Shown: in pieces, positions 9,660-19,708 of the stretch
Layout: the number at the start of each line of letters is the position of its first letter
How positions within the stretch are numbered: position 1 is the stretch's first letter
Assembly (NCBI RefSeq): GCF_900112315.1
Contig: NZ_FOLL01000012.1
Span: 87,149 to 151,148 of the forward strand
DNA: 64,000 nt
Source of the DNA: Parapedobacter composti
GTDB lineage: Bacteria > Bacteroidota > Bacteroidia > Sphingobacteriales > Sphingobacteriaceae
Reading direction: 5' to 3'
The notes under the pieces: generated by a model
Databases searched by the model: none
The model's input: only the letters and a program-made list of their open reading frames with translations
What the model was told of the DNA's origin: nothing
Made by a program: the position numbers and the translations under genes

Positions 9660-9743
9660 TGCCCAGGGAGAGACTCGAACTCTCAAGGGACTTCTCCCAA
9701 CGGCTTCTGAGACCGCAACGTTTACCAATTTCGCCACCTGGGC
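9660..9743 (-). tRNA. tRNA-Leu (anticodon CAG)
   Basis: 84-nt class II tRNA. Acceptor arms GCCCAGG and CCTGGGC pair and the discriminator is A. The anticodon loop is CTCAGAA (anticodon CAG, reading CUG), and the variable arm is long (GGGAGAAGTCCC), as expected for Leu. The T arm carries GTTCGAGTC. The 3' CCA is not encoded. Confidence 0.95.
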
Positions 9744-9835
9744 AGCAATCCCAAACCCTCGGTGGATTTGGGACTGCAAATATAGATTTTTAATGTATAA
9801 ATGAAAAGTAAAAAATAAAAAGGAAATAAATAAAG

Positions 9836-12800
9836 TTATTCCTCTTCATCGTCGTCCGTGTGTAAGATGTCGGTATGCTCTTCGGGCTTGTACGATGCTT
9901 TCAGCGCCGCCAATTTCTTTTTTCCGTAAGCCATCCTGGTAATCAGCACAAACAATACAGGCACAACGAAAATGGCCAGTAACGTTGCGATTAACATCCC
10001 GCCGAACACCGTCCAGCCAATGGTCTGCCGCGCTATGGCGCCAGCGCCTGCCGAATACATCAGAGGCACGATGCCCAAAATAAATGCGAACGAAGTCATG
10101 ATAATAGGTCGTAGCCGCAACTTTACTGCTTCAAGAGTTGCTTTCAGCAATCCCATTCCGATATCCACGCGCTCTTTGGCGAACTCCACGATCAAGATAG
10201 CATTCTTGGCTGCCAAACCGATAATGGCCACAAGCCCTATTTGGGCGTAGATATTATTGTCTAACCGTGGCAGGAATGTCAGCGCCAGAATAGCTCCGAA
10301 TATACCAAGCGGCACAGACAGCAGGATAGAGAAGGGGACCGACCAACTTTCATACAGGGCGGCCAGGAGCAGGAAGACAAATATGATACACAGTGCAAAA
10401 ATCATCAGCGTCATATTGCCCGCCTCCCGTTCCTGTAAACTCAATCCAGAGAACTCGTAAGAATAACCCGTTCCCAAGGTCTGTGCTGCTACTTCTTCAA
10501 GCGCATTTAGTGCATCGCCACTACTGAAGCCCGGGGCAGCGCTGCCCATAACCTCTATGGAGCGGAAGATATTGAAGTGGTTGATGATAGACGGACTCTC
10601 GATAATCCGGTAAGACACCAGTGTGCTTAGCGGTACAGGGTTGCCTTGTTGGTTCCTAACATACAATTTGTTGATATCTGCGATATCCATGCGGAAAGCG
10701 GTGTCAGCTTGGGTTACCACACGGAAGTTCCGGCCATAGCGTGTGAAGTCGTTTACATAGCTATTTCCGAGGAAGGATGAAATGGTGCTGTATACGCTGG
10801 AAATCGGTACGCCCATGCGTTTAGCTTGTTCACGGTTAACCTCTACCAGATAATTGGGGGTTTGCGAATTAAATAACGTATAGGCCATGCCGATCTCCGG
10901 GCGCTGATTGGCAGCCATGAGGAACCGGCTCACCTGCGTCTCGAAGTCTTTGATATCTCCACTGAGCTGGTCGATAATCTGGATGCTAAACCCACCGCTC
11001 GTACCTAAGCCTGGGATTGCAGGGGGTGATACAGGAAGTATGGTGGCTTGCTGAAAACCCGCATATTTCCGCTGTATCCCGTTGATAACTTCTTGGGCAG
11101 TACGATTACGCTCTTCCCACGGATGGAGTTGGATAAAGAACGTACCGCCATTGGGTTTGAACGACCGGTTGAGGAGGTTAATCCCTGCAATGCGCATGAT
11201 ATTTCGGATTTCCGGATTGTCACGTCGCAGGGAATCCGATAAGGCATCCAGCAGGTTGGCCGTGCGCTCGGATGACGCGCCTTCGGGCAAGGTTATCCCT
11301 ACCATCATCACGCCGGCGTCTTCAGTCGGGATAAAGCCTGTAGGTTTTGCCGTAAACAAGCCAACGGTGCCCACATAAATACAGATTAGCAGGATGATAA
11401 CGAGCGGTGCTTTTTTGATGGCAGCGCGTACGCCGTTGGAGTAACGCTTGGTGACCCGCTCAAACCAGGTATTGAACCGGTAGAACAGCCGGTTAACCCC
11501 CCTCGATTTTTCGTTGAACTGCATAGGCTTAAGCAGTAGCGCACACAGAGCCGGGGTGAGCGTTAACGCCACAAATGCGGATAGCAGTACCGATACGGCG
11601 ATGGTAATGGCAAACTGTTGGTAAAGCAGACCCACCATGCCCGGTATGAAGCCCACGGGTACAAACACAGCGGCCAGAATCAAGGCGATGGCAATTACCG
11701 GCGCGGTAATCTCCTTCATGGCTCTTCGCGTGGCTTCCGGCGCTGGTAGCCTGTCATGATCGATATAGTGTTGTACGGCCTCCACTACCACAATGGCGTC
11801 ATCCACCACGATACCAATGGCCAATACGAATGCCAGCATGGTCAGGTTATTGATGGAAAAGCCAAAGAGGTTAAAAAAGATGAAGGTGCCTACTATGGAT
11901 ACAGGGATGGCCAATATCGGAATCAACGTTGCCCGCCAGCTTTGCAGGAAAATGAAAACCACCAGCGTAACCAATATCAGGGCCTCAATCAAGGTATGCA
12001 ATACATTGCTGATGGATTCTTGAACAACGGTCACTGTTTCATAATTGACCACATAATCCATGTCGCTTGGGAAATTGGCCTTTAATTGCTCCAGCGCCGC
12101 GTAAATTCCTTCGGCGGTTTCCACGGCATTACCGCCCGGCATTTGGTTTATCATCATGCCTGAAGCCGTCAACCCATTGAGTTTGTTGGTGATGGAGTAT
12201 GCAAACTCTCCCAATTCTATACGTGCAACGTCCTTTAAGTATACAATAGAACCGTCGGCGTTGGTTTTAATAATTATGTGTTCGAATTGTTCTTCTTGGT
12301 TCAGGTCTCCGTCTAGGATAACGGGGTATTCGAATACCTGAGTGTGCTCTTGGGGGCGGGCGCCGATGCTACCCCCGGGCATTCGGATGTTTTGCTCTTG
12401 GATAGCCGCGTTGACGTCAGCAGGAGTCAGGCCCAGGTTTGAAAGTTTGGTAGCGTCCAGCCATACGCGCATGGCAAACGGCTGCCCAAAGGCCATCACA
12501 TCACCAACACCCTTTACCCGCATCAATGCATCACGTACATACAGGTTGGCATAGTTGGCAAGGAACTTCTGGTCCCGTGTGCCATTGGGAGAAATCAGGG
12601 ATACCATCATCAGCACGTCCGTGTTAGCCTTACGGGTGACAACCCCCAGGCGCCGCACGCTTTCGGGCAGGGATGGCTCTGCAATACCTACACGGTTCTG
12701 CACGTCCAGTGTAGCGATATCGATATCGGTGCCCACATCGAATGTTACGGTAATGGCCGCCCGGCCGTCGGATGTACTGTTGGATTGCATATACCGCATG

Positions 12801-13024
12801 CCGGGCGTACCGTTGATTTGGCTTTCGATGAGTGTGGTCACCGTTTGTTCAACGGTCTGCGCATCGGCTCCGGTATATGTTGCCTGTACCTGTACTGTAG
12901 GTGGCGAAATATTCGGATATTGGCTGACGGGCAGGGTAGTAATCGAAATGACCCCAATCAGTGTAATCAGGATGGAGATAACAATAGAGGTAACGGGTCT
13001 TCTTATGAATACTTCTGAGATCAT
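9836..13024 (-). CDS. RND multidrug efflux pump, inner-membrane transporter (HAE1 family)
   Basis: 1062 residues, the full AcrB/MexB-type length. It starts MISEVFIRRPVTSIVISILI, the typical first helix. The proton-relay aspartates are visible in LAIGIVVDDAIVVVEAV (about residues 400-415), and the second membrane half contains GLAAKNAILIVEFAKE. The periplasmic porter and docking domains fill the two large loops. It exports hydrophobic compounds using the proton gradient, working with the adaptor and TolC-like genes just upstream on the same strand. The C-terminal tail is acidic (HTDDDEEE). Last gene of the tetR-tolC-adaptor-pump operon. Substrates cannot be predicted from the sequence. Confidence 0.96.
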   Translation of the reverse strand: MISEVFIRRPVTSIVISILITLIGVISITTLPVSQYPNISPPTVQVQATYTGADAQTVEQTVTTLIESQINGTPGMRYMQSNSTSDGRAAITVTFDVGTDIDIATLDVQNRVGIAEPSLPESVRRLGVVTRKANTDVLMMVSLISPNGTRDQKFLANYANLYVRDALMRVKGVGDVMAFGQPFAMRVWLDATKLSNLGLTPADVNAAIQEQNIRMPGGSIGARPQEHTQVFEYPVILDGDLNQEEQFEHIIIKTNADGSIVYLKDVARIELGEFAYSITNKLNGLTASGMMINQMPGGNAVETAEGIYAALEQLKANFPSDMDYVVNYETVTVVQESISNVLHTLIEALILVTLVVFIFLQSWRATLIPILAIPVSIVGTFIFFNLFGFSINNLTMLAFVLAIGIVVDDAIVVVEAVQHYIDHDRLPAPEATRRAMKEITAPVIAIALILAAVFVPVGFIPGMVGLLYQQFAITIAVSVLLSAFVALTLTPALCALLLKPMQFNEKSRGVNRLFYRFNTWFERVTKRYSNGVRAAIKKAPLVIILLICIYVGTVGLFTAKPTGFIPTEDAGVMMVGITLPEGASSERTANLLDALSDSLRRDNPEIRNIMRIAGINLLNRSFKPNGGTFFIQLHPWEERNRTAQEVINGIQRKYAGFQQATILPVSPPAIPGLGTSGGFSIQIIDQLSGDIKDFETQVSRFLMAANQRPEIGMAYTLFNSQTPNYLVEVNREQAKRMGVPISSVYSTISSFLGNSYVNDFTRYGRNFRVVTQADTAFRMDIADINKLYVRNQQGNPVPLSTLVSYRIIESPSIINHFNIFRSIEVMGSAAPGFSSGDALNALEEVAAQTLGTGYSYEFSGLSLQEREAGNMTLMIFALCIIFVFLLLAALYESWSVPFSILLSVPLGIFGAILALTFLPRLDNNIYAQIGLVAIIGLAAKNAILIVEFAKERVDIGMGLLKATLEAVKLRLRPIIMTSFAFILGIVPLMYSAGAGAIARQTIGWTVFGGMLIATLLAIFVVPVLFVLITRMAYGKKKLAALKASYKPEEHTDILHTDDDEEE

Positions 13025-13064
13025 GTTGCTTTTTTCCTAGATGCTTGATAGTCGTTAATCAGAC

Positions 13065-14201
13065 TCAGTTCTTTCCGGCGGGCTCGCTTACCTGCACTTT
13101 GGCCCCCGGCCGCAGGTTGATGATACCGTCCGTCACTACGGTTTCTCCATTGGCAAGTCCATCGCTAATGACAACGCGGTCGCCTATTTTGAGCCCTAAC
13201 CGTACGCTGCGTTGCTCGACCGTGCTGCTGTCGGTGACCACATATACTGAGGTTTGGCCAAGTTGTTCAGATATGGCACGGTAGGGGATAACCAACTGGT
13301 TGGATGCCGATTGTGTGCGCACCTGGACGGTAGTGTTCATACCGGCCCTTAATATACCATCAGGGTTAGGGAAACTTGCGCGTACGGTAATCGTACCTGT
13401 GGCCGGATCAACGGCGCGGTCGAGGGCTGTGATTTTCCCGGGATATGGGAAGGTGGTTCCGCCAGGCAGGTTCAACATGACGACGGAATCCCGTTCGGCG
13501 GCCGGAAGTTTCTGTAATTGGCTAAAACGTTGGATGTTACGTTCATTAACCGGAAAATCCACTGCAATTGGGTTGGTAGATGAAATGCTGTTAATGAGTG
13601 TTGTTCCTGCTGTAACCAACGCGCCCATACGCACCTGTGCGATACCCACCGTGCCGCTGAACGGCGCAACTATGGTAGAGCGCTCAAGATTGGTATTCGC
13701 CGTTACGAGGGCTGCTCGCGCAGATGCTACTTGAGCTTCGGCATTGCTCAGATCTGTTTCCGCATAATCCAGCGTCTGTCTGGCGATGGCGTCCTGTTCA
13801 GCCAGCTTACGGTAGCGTTCCACATCACGTTTAATGCGGCTGAGATTGGTTTCAGCAATAGTCAAGTTAGCCTGTGCCTGTTGTGCTGCTGCTTCGTAGC
13901 GTGTACGATCGATTTCATACAGCCGCTGACCTTTGGCGACCGTGGCGCCATCAGCCACGAATACGCCGGTGATATAGCCGTTTACTTCTGCACGGAGCTC
14001 GGTTTCATTAAGCGCCACAACAGTGCCCGGAAACGTTTCGCTGCCCACCACGGTTTCTTCAGTAACGGTGGCGGTTGTCACCGGAATGGCTTGGGGACCG
14101 GCCTGTTGCTGTTGCTGCTTGTTGCCGCAGGAAGCTATTATACCTGCGCCAATCATGACTATCGCTGAGATGTTAAGGTTATTCATATTGATCATGTTCA
14201 C
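13065..14201 (-). CDS. RND efflux adaptor (membrane fusion protein), lipoprotein
   Basis: 378 residues. The signal ends in a lipobox (IIASCG), so it is anchored in the inner membrane by lipid, followed by a Gln-rich spacer. Then the AcrA/MexA order: beta-barrel/lipoyl half-motif (ELRAEVNGYITGVFVADGATVAKGQRLYEID), alpha-helical hairpin with many Ala/Gln (about 95-165), the second lipoyl half (VAPFSGTVGIAQVRMGALV), and a beta-barrel and proximal domain to the end. It bridges the RND pump and the outer-membrane channel. It lies 40 bp before the pump gene and 29 bp after the TolC-like gene. Confidence 0.95.
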   Translation of the reverse strand: MNMINMNNLNISAIVMIGAGIIASCGNKQQQQQAGPQAIPVTTATVTEETVVGSETFPGTVVALNETELRAEVNGYITGVFVADGATVAKGQRLYEIDRTRYEAAAQQAQANLTIAETNLSRIKRDVERYRKLAEQDAIARQTLDYAETDLSNAEAQVASARAALVTANTNLERSTIVAPFSGTVGIAQVRMGALVTAGTTLINSISSTNPIAVDFPVNERNIQRFSQLQKLPAAERDSVVMLNLPGGTTFPYPGKITALDRAVDPATGTITVRASFPNPDGILRAGMNTTVQVRTQSASNQLVIPYRAISEQLGQTSVYVVTDSSTVEQRSVRLGLKIGDRVVISDGLANGETVVTDGIINLRPGAKVQVSEPAGKN

Positions 14202-14230
14202 GGTATTCCTAAGGTGTTTTAGTTCGCTGG

Positions 14231-15568
14231 TTATTCGTTTTCTATGGCCACGGTTCCCAACGCCCGCTGCACTTCCAGTTTACCCGATAGTACGGCAAAA
14301 AGGGCGTTCAGGTAATTGATTTGTGCGGTGCGGAGGTCCGTCTCGGCAGTCATCAGATCCAGGTAGGTTTTGATTCCCTCATCATACTGTAACTTTATCG
14401 TGTTGTATACTTCTTCCGATAGTGCCACATTTTCCCGTGCTACCCGCCAGTCGTTTAAATTGGCTCGGTAGGTAGCCAAGGCCATTTCGTATTGTGTATT
14501 GATCTGGTTCCTTAAATTGACCAGATCCCAGTCAATGCGGGATTCCAGGAGTTGCGATCTGCGGATCTCATGGACGCGCCGCCCCCCCTGGAAAATGGGG
14601 ATGTTCAACGTTAACCCCAATACCGAACGCGGGAAACTTTCATCGAACATACTAGAAAAGCGGTTGTGCCGGAAATCCCATGCGTAATTATAAAAAGCCG
14701 ATAGACTGGGGAGATACATCCATCTATTATATTGAGTGTTGAGTTCTTGCAGTTGCTTTACGGTCTGTAACTGCCTGAATTCTACCCGCTGGTTGTAGTT
14801 TACCGTCTGCGTAGTATCGAGGAGTATTTGGCTTTCCATGGAGGCCCCGTCAAAAGACAGGTCTATCGGATGCTCGATTGGAAATCCGATTAACTCTTTC
14901 AGAAAAGCGTATTTATATGTCAGCAGTTCACTCACTCGCTTCTGGTCGGCCAACGTGTTGCTAAGCGCAATTTGGGCGCGTTTGAAATCGGTCTTGTCCA
15001 CAATACCGGTTTCGTACCGGGCTTTCGCATCGTTCAATTGCCGTTGCAAGCGCTGGATATTTTCCTTGATGATGTTGAGTTGCTCTTCGCTGGTGAGGAT
15101 ATCATAGTAGGCCTTACTTACTTCAACCACGGTATTGATACGGCTGTTTTCCGTATTTAAGGCATTTTGTTGGCGGATGTATCTGGCCGCTTTGGACGCC
15201 TGGATAAGGCTGGGGTTGAGGATTTGCTGGTCGGCCTGCAGCACGGCAGCACTTACATGCGTCTGTCCTAATTGGATGACATTGCCGCCGATGACATTGG
15301 TAGGAATCTTTATGTTCCAGTTGTAAGAACCCATGGCGCTGACCTGCGGAAACCATCCAGACAATGCCGAAGCAATTTCCCGCTCGCCGATTTCTTCATC
15401 GATCAACGCTTGGTGCACGGCAGGCCGGTTTTCCAGTGCGTAGGATACCACATCTGCCAAAGTCGCCTTTTCAGGTAACGTCGGCTGGTTTTCTTGGCCA
15501 AATACCGTTGCTGCCGTTAAGGTAAATAAAACTGAAAAAACAAAGGTACTATGCAATTTTCTATACAT
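14231..15568 (-). CDS. TolC-like outer-membrane efflux channel
   Basis: 445 residues with a cleavable signal peptide (cut near VFGQE). It has the internally repeated helical-hairpin and strand pattern of the outer-membrane efflux protein family: an Ala/Asn/Gln-rich helix near residues 150-210 (EEQLNIIKENIQRLQRQL, KARYETGIVDKTDFKRAQIALS) and the matching second half near 370-430 (YDEGIKTYLDLMTAETDLRTAQINYLNALF). It forms the channel through periplasm and outer membrane for the pump encoded downstream. It lies between the TetR repressor gene (23 bp) and the adaptor gene. Confidence 0.95.
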   Translation of the reverse strand: MYRKLHSTFVFSVLFTLTAATVFGQENQPTLPEKATLADVVSYALENRPAVHQALIDEEIGEREIASALSGWFPQVSAMGSYNWNIKIPTNVIGGNVIQLGQTHVSAAVLQADQQILNPSLIQASKAARYIRQQNALNTENSRINTVVEVSKAYYDILTSEEQLNIIKENIQRLQRQLNDAKARYETGIVDKTDFKRAQIALSNTLADQKRVSELLTYKYAFLKELIGFPIEHPIDLSFDGASMESQILLDTTQTVNYNQRVEFRQLQTVKQLQELNTQYNRWMYLPSLSAFYNYAWDFRHNRFSSMFDESFPRSVLGLTLNIPIFQGGRRVHEIRRSQLLESRIDWDLVNLRNQINTQYEMALATYRANLNDWRVARENVALSEEVYNTIKLQYDEGIKTYLDLMTAETDLRTAQINYLNALFAVLSGKLEVQRALGTVAIENE

Positions 15569-15591
15569 TTTTTGTTGTCGTCAAAAAGCTA

Positions 15592-16197
15592 TTATCGTTT
15601 AATACCATCCCAAATGATGGATACCATTTCCCTCATCGCAGTTTCATTGAACGCATAGTGGCCATTGATATGCCTTTTGGCCGCAGCAGTAACAGTTCCC
15701 ATAAACGCAGCAGTCAAGATATTGATATCCAACGGTTTTATATGGTTCTTGCCAATGCCTTGTTCAAGAAAATTTGACATTTCGTTTTTCATCTGTATGT
15801 TACATCCGCTGCCATATACCACTGCTGCATAAGGAGAGGAAAAGAACTGTTCCATAAAACTCAGTATCTCAGGGCGTTCAATATAAAAGCACACCAGGTT
15901 TGTCCAGACAGCCACAAAGCGATCGGGGTAGGGCAAGTGATCCTCGGCCGGCTTAAACATGGCCTTAGCTATTTTTTGCTTACAATTGTCAAACAACGCA
16001 ATGAGCAATTCATCTTTAGAGGAGAAATAATGGTAGATGGTACCAATCGCTACCCCCGCATCCTGGGCTATCTGGCTCATGGGACTTCCATGGAAGCCGC
16101 GAACCCTTACCAGTTTAAGCGTACTTTCGAAAATCGCACACTTCTTATCCGCTGCCTGATCCAATTGAACGTTCATTCGGTTGGCAAAGGAAAACAT
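15592..16197 (-). CDS. TetR-family repressor of the efflux operon
   Basis: 201 residues. The N-terminal TetR helix-turn-helix is clear: AIFESTLKLVRVRGFHGSPMSQIAQDAGVAIGTIYHYFSSKDELLIALF (about residues 23-71 in this numbering). The C-terminal ligand and dimerisation domain is divergent, as usual. It heads the tetR-tolC-adaptor-RND operon, so it most likely represses its own transcription and that of the pump and is released by a pump substrate. Two TTTGnCAAA palindromes just upstream of the start codon are candidate operators. A second in-frame ATG (residue 8) is possible; the first is preferred because it abuts the palindrome. Confidence 0.9.
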   Translation of the reverse strand: MFSFANRMNVQLDQAADKKCAIFESTLKLVRVRGFHGSPMSQIAQDAGVAIGTIYHYFSSKDELLIALFDNCKQKIAKAMFKPAEDHLPYPDRFVAVWTNLVCFYIERPEILSFMEQFFSSPYAAVVYGSGCNIQMKNEMSNFLEQGIGKNHIKPLDINILTAAFMGTVTAAAKRHINGHYAFNETAMREMVSIIWDGIKR

Positions 16198-16199
16198 TA

Positions 16200-16248
16200 T
16201 TTGTCAAAAAAAGGGGCTTGGTTCCATTCTTAACGGAAATTTGACAAA
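16200..16248. promoter_or_regulatory. Paired palindromes, candidate TetR operators
   Basis: TTTGTCAAA (16200-16208) and TTTGACAAA (16240-16248) are each perfect 9-bp palindromes around a central base. Their centres (16204 and 16244) are exactly 40 bp apart, close to four helical turns. The first begins 3 bp upstream of the tetR start codon. They can also pair with each other. Confidence 0.5.
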
Positions 16249-16298
16249 CCGTGTGAGGCGCGCTGTAAATGGCTTGAAAATAATCCATCGGAAATGCG

Positions 16299-16306
16299 TA
16301 TTTTTG
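16299..16306 (+). promoter_or_regulatory. -7 box of the DEAD-box helicase gene
   Basis: TATTTTTG, an exact match to TAnnTTTG, 32 nt before the TTG start at 16339. Confidence 0.6.
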
Positions 16307-16338
16307 CGTCATTACAGATTTAGTAAATACAAAATACA

Positions 16339-17595
16339 TTGACATTTAGTGATTTCAGTTTCGATAGTCAGCTGTTCGAAGGCTTAAACAGCATGGGATT
16401 CAAAACCCCTACGCCCATACAGGCCGAAGCCATCCCGATAATCCAAGAGCGACATGATTTGATTGCCTGTGCGCAAACGGGCACCGGAAAGACGGCATCT
16501 TATCTGTTGCCTGTGATGGATGCAATATGCCGTATGGAACACCGCCCCGCTATCAGTGCGCTGATATTGGCGCCCACGCGGGAATTGGCGGTGCAGATTG
16601 ATCAACAGGTCGAGGGATTGGCCTATTTTACCGGTATCACATCCATTGCGATATATGGCGGTGGAGACGGCATCGGTTATGAACAGCAGCGCCGGGCATT
16701 GCGGGAAGGGGTGGATATTGTGATAGCTACTCCGGGCCGATTGATAGCGCACATGAATTCGGGAGCTGTGCGTCTGGGTGAGATCCGCTTTTTGGTGCTT
16801 GACGAGGCGGACCGCATGCTGGATATGGGATTCAAGGATGATATCAACCGCATCGTGCGTCAGTTACCCGCCGAACGGCAAACGTTACTTTTTTCCGCCA
16901 CGATGCCGACTAAGATCCGGGCATTTGCCAAAGCTATGCTCAAACAGCCTAAGCAGGTAACCATATCCCTGTCAAAGCCTGCCGAGGGCATAACTCAACA
17001 GCAGTACCGCATTGCAGACCAACATAAAACAGCCCTATTGAAGGGGGTTCTCCAGAGTGGTGATTACAGCAGTGTCATTGTATTTGCCTCTACCAAGGAG
17101 AAGGTGAAAATTCTGGGCAAGGAATTGATTAAGCTTGGATTGAAAGTGCAGCCTTTTCACTCTGATTTATCCCAGGAAGAGCGGGAGGATATCCTTCTTC
17201 GCTTCAAAAATAAGCAGTTGCCGATATTGATAGGAACAGACGTGCTCTCCAGGGGAATTGACGTGGAGGGAATCGACTTGGTGGTCAACTATGATGTGCC
17301 GCCGGATCCAGAAGATTACATTCACCGGATTGGCCGTACGGCCCGTGCCGAACGTACCGGTACAGCCATCACGTTTGTAAACAGCCGTGATCATAGGCGA
17401 TTTGCTGCTATCGAGCGGTTGATGGACAGGACAGTGCCCGAAATTGCCCTGCCGGATGGAATGACTGCGGCCGCCACAGACCCCGAACAGAAGCGTACGG
17501 ATAAAAAGCGCAAAAAGAAGCGCCCTTTCCGAAAAACAAAAAAGGGCGGACATCCGGATTCCAGAAGCTTGAACGTGAATAACCAAGCCTCATAG
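16339..17595 (+). CDS. rhlE: DEAD-box RNA helicase, RhlE type
   Basis: 418 residues. All helicase motifs can be read in order: FKTPTPIQAEAIP (Q motif), AQTGTGKT (Walker A), PTRELA, TPGRL, DEAD (about 154-157), SAT, VFASTKEKV, RGIDVEG and HRIGRTAR. The tail is Lys/Arg-rich (KKRKKKRPFRKTKKGG), typical of RNA-binding extensions. It unwinds short RNA duplexes in ribosome assembly, RNA decay or cold adaptation. The start must be TTG at 16339: the preceding sequence has no usable ATG, and the first internal Met would remove the Q motif. It is divergent from the efflux operon. Confidence 0.95.
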   Translation: MTFSDFSFDSQLFEGLNSMGFKTPTPIQAEAIPIIQERHDLIACAQTGTGKTASYLLPVMDAICRMEHRPAISALILAPTRELAVQIDQQVEGLAYFTGITSIAIYGGGDGIGYEQQRRALREGVDIVIATPGRLIAHMNSGAVRLGEIRFLVLDEADRMLDMGFKDDINRIVRQLPAERQTLLFSATMPTKIRAFAKAMLKQPKQVTISLSKPAEGITQQQYRIADQHKTALLKGVLQSGDYSSVIVFASTKEKVKILGKELIKLGLKVQPFHSDLSQEEREDILLRFKNKQLPILIGTDVLSRGIDVEGIDLVVNYDVPPDPEDYIHRIGRTARAERTGTAITFVNSRDHRRFAAIERLMDRTVPEIALPDGMTAAATDPEQKRTDKKRKKKRPFRKTKKGGHPDSRSLNVNNQAS

Positions 17596-17687
17596 ATGCT
17601 GTTTGGTAATTTCGACTATTTGAATTAGTTTTGTATAGGTAGTTATCTGCCGGCTAATAATCTACTGATGAATTTCAGCCTAATAGT

Positions 17688-18047
17688 TTGAAAAATAAAC
17701 TGCTCTATATCGAAGACGATGCCGATGTGTCAGCGTTGATGACTGAGATTATGGAATATGAGCAATACGAAGTCATCGTTGATAACGGGAAATCCATGTT
17801 CCGGATCCTACGGGAACATCCGATCGGCTTAATCCTGTTGGATCAACGCTTGTATTGGACAACAGGAAGTGAACTATGCCAAGCCTTGAAAGCTAATGCC
17901 GAAACAAAACATATTCCGGTTATCATGATTTCGTCTGCGGCCAATATCGAAGCCATTGCACGGTCATGTGGTGCCGAAGATTATATCAAAAAGCCCTTTG
18001 ATATGTATGATGCCATTGCCATGGTGGCTAAATACTTCCGTAAGTAG
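17688..18047 (+). CDS. Stand-alone response regulator receiver (CheY-like)
   Basis: 119 residues, receiver domain only. LLYIEDDAD supplies the acidic Mg2+-binding pair, LILLDQ the phosphorylated Asp (about residue 53), ISSA the conserved Ser/Thr, and DYIKKPFD the conserved Lys. There is no output domain, so it acts by protein contact or as a phosphate sink. The start is TTG at 17688: a TGA closes the frame of the upstream ATG, and the next internal Met would cut off the acidic pocket. No sensor kinase gene is nearby. TAGTTTTG at about 17626 is a fair -7 box. Confidence 0.88.
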   Translation: MKNKLLYIEDDADVSALMTEIMEYEQYEVIVDNGKSMFRILREHPIGLILLDQRLYWTTGSELCQALKANAETKHIPVIMISSAANIEAIARSCGAEDYIKKPFDMYDAIAMVAKYFRK

Positions 18048-18163
18048 GGCTTTGGGCAGTTTTATCGCTATTATGGCGGTATGCCTGATCACCCGCCGAT
18101 GCCAATATTGTTAATGTTTTGTAATTAATGACGAATTTTTGAAAATTAACAGATTTGTGTCAT

Positions 18164-18171
18164 TATTTTTG
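18164..18171 (+). promoter_or_regulatory. -7 box of mqo
   Basis: TATTTTTG, matching TAnnTTTG, 16 nt before the ATG at 18188; the predicted leader is about 10 nt. Confidence 0.6.
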
Positions 18172-18187
18172 CGCCAATAACAACGAG

Positions 18188-19705
18188 ATGGGTAAAAGAA
18201 ATAAAAAAACCGCCGACGAGGCGGATGTTATTCTTATCGGCGCCGGAATCATGAGTGCCACGTTGGGTACGTTGATAAACGAGCTGCACCCCAGCGCCAG
18301 TATCGAAATTTTTGAGCGGCTCGATGAAGTCGCTGCGGAAAGTTCAGACGCCTGGAACAATGCCGGTACCGGGCACTCTGCATTGTGCGAACTGAATTAT
18401 ACGCCACAGCGACCGGATGGTTCCGTTGATATTAGTAAGGCAATTAAAATAGCCGAAGCATTTGAAGTATCAAAGGAGTTTTGGTCATACCTGGTGGCCA
18501 ATAAACTGATAGAACATCCGGAGAGCTTTATCCGCAGTATTCCTCATATGAGCTTTGTGTTCGGGGCAGACAATGTTACCTTCCTGCGGAGGCGGTATGA
18601 GACCATGCGTGACCATCATTTGTTCCACGGCATGGAGTATACCGAAGACCATGAAGTACTGAAACAATGGATCCCGTTGATCATGGATGGTCGCAAACCC
18701 GACGAGATGCTCGCGGCTACCAAGATTGATATCGGTACAGACGTCAATTTCGGCGCACTTACCCGTGCGTTATTCCTGCATCTTACCCAACAAAGCGGTG
18801 TTAAACTCAAGCTGGCCCATGAAGTGCGCGATATCGAACGCGCAACTGACGGCCGTTGGAAGGTAACGGTTAAGAATCTTACCACCGACAAAAAACGTAC
18901 GGTGACGGCCAAGTTTGTATTCATCGGAGCTGGCGGAGGTTCGTTGCTGCTATTGGAAAAATCAGGTATCCCAGAGGCGAAAGGTTTCGGGGGATTCCCG
19001 GTAAGCGGCCAATGGCTGAAATGTACTAATCCGGATGTGATTGCCCGACACCGGGCCAAAGTGTACGGAAAGGCTGCTGTGGGTTCTCCGCCGATGTCTG
19101 TACCTCACCTGGATACCCGCGTTATCGACGGTAAAACGGCATTGCTGTTCGGGCCGTATGCTGGATTTTCTACCAAGTTCCTGAAAAACGGATCCTGGTT
19201 GGATTTGCCGGCTTCCATCAAGCTGAACAATATACGGCCGATGCTGGCTGCTGGTATGGATAATATACCGTTGACCAAATACCTGATCAACCAAGTCCGG
19301 CAAAGCCCGGAAGATCGGCTGGAAGCGCTCCGGCAATACGTGCCTACAGCGCGTAAAGAGGACTGGGAATTGGAAGTCGCCGGACAACGTGTCCAGGTGA
19401 TTAAAAAGGACGAAAAGCATGGCGGAGTCCTTGAATTCGGTACGGAAGTGGTAAGCAGTGCCGATGGTTCCATTGCTGCGTTATTGGGCGCATCGCCGGG
19501 TGCATCCACTTCGGTGTCCATTATGATTGATCTTCTTGCACGCTGTTTTCCCGAGCGGGCCAAAACAGCACAGTATCTTAGCAAGCTGCGGGAAATGGTT
19601 CCGTCTTTTGGGCGTTCCATCGCAGCGGATGAACAGCTCTGCCGGGAAACCCGGGAACGGTCGGCCGCCCTGCTGAAACTTGAGGGAACGCTGGAGTCGG
19701 TTTAA
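18188..19705 (+). CDS. mqo: Malate:quinone oxidoreductase
   Basis: FAD enzyme of the inner membrane surface that oxidises malate to oxaloacetate and passes electrons to quinone, a TCA-cycle and respiratory entry step. 505 residues from the ATG at 18188; the frame extends to a TTG at 18155, but that would lie inside the promoter box. The FAD motif [16 protein letters not shown] is near the N terminus. Family landmarks follow: [57 protein letters not shown] and [15 protein letters not shown]. pnuC follows 3 nt after the stop, so mqo, pnuC and the next gene form an operon. Confidence 0.97.
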   Translation: MGKRNKKTADEADVILIGAGIMSATLGTLINELHPSASIEIFERLDEVAAESSDAWNNAGTGHSALCELNYTPQRPDGSVDISKAIKIAEAFEVSKEFWSYLVANKLIEHPESFIRSIPHMSFVFGADNVTFLRRRYETMRDHHLFHGMEYTEDHEVLKQWIPLIMDGRKPDEMLAATKIDIGTDVNFGALTRALFLHLTQQSGVKLKLAHEVRDIERATDGRWKVTVKNLTTDKKRTVTAKFVFIGAGGGSLLLLEKSGIPEAKGFGGFPVSGQWLKCTNPDVIARHRAKVYGKAAVGSPPMSVPHLDTRVIDGKTALLFGPYAGFSTKFLKNGSWLDLPASIKLNNIRPMLAAGMDNIPLTKYLINQVRQSPEDRLEALRQYVPTARKEDWELEVAGQRVQVIKKDEKHGGVLEFGTEVVSSADGSIAALLGASPGASTSVSIMIDLLARCFPERAKTAQYLSKLREMVPSFGRSIAADEQLCRETRERSAALLKLEGTLESV

Positions 19706-19708
19706 AGC

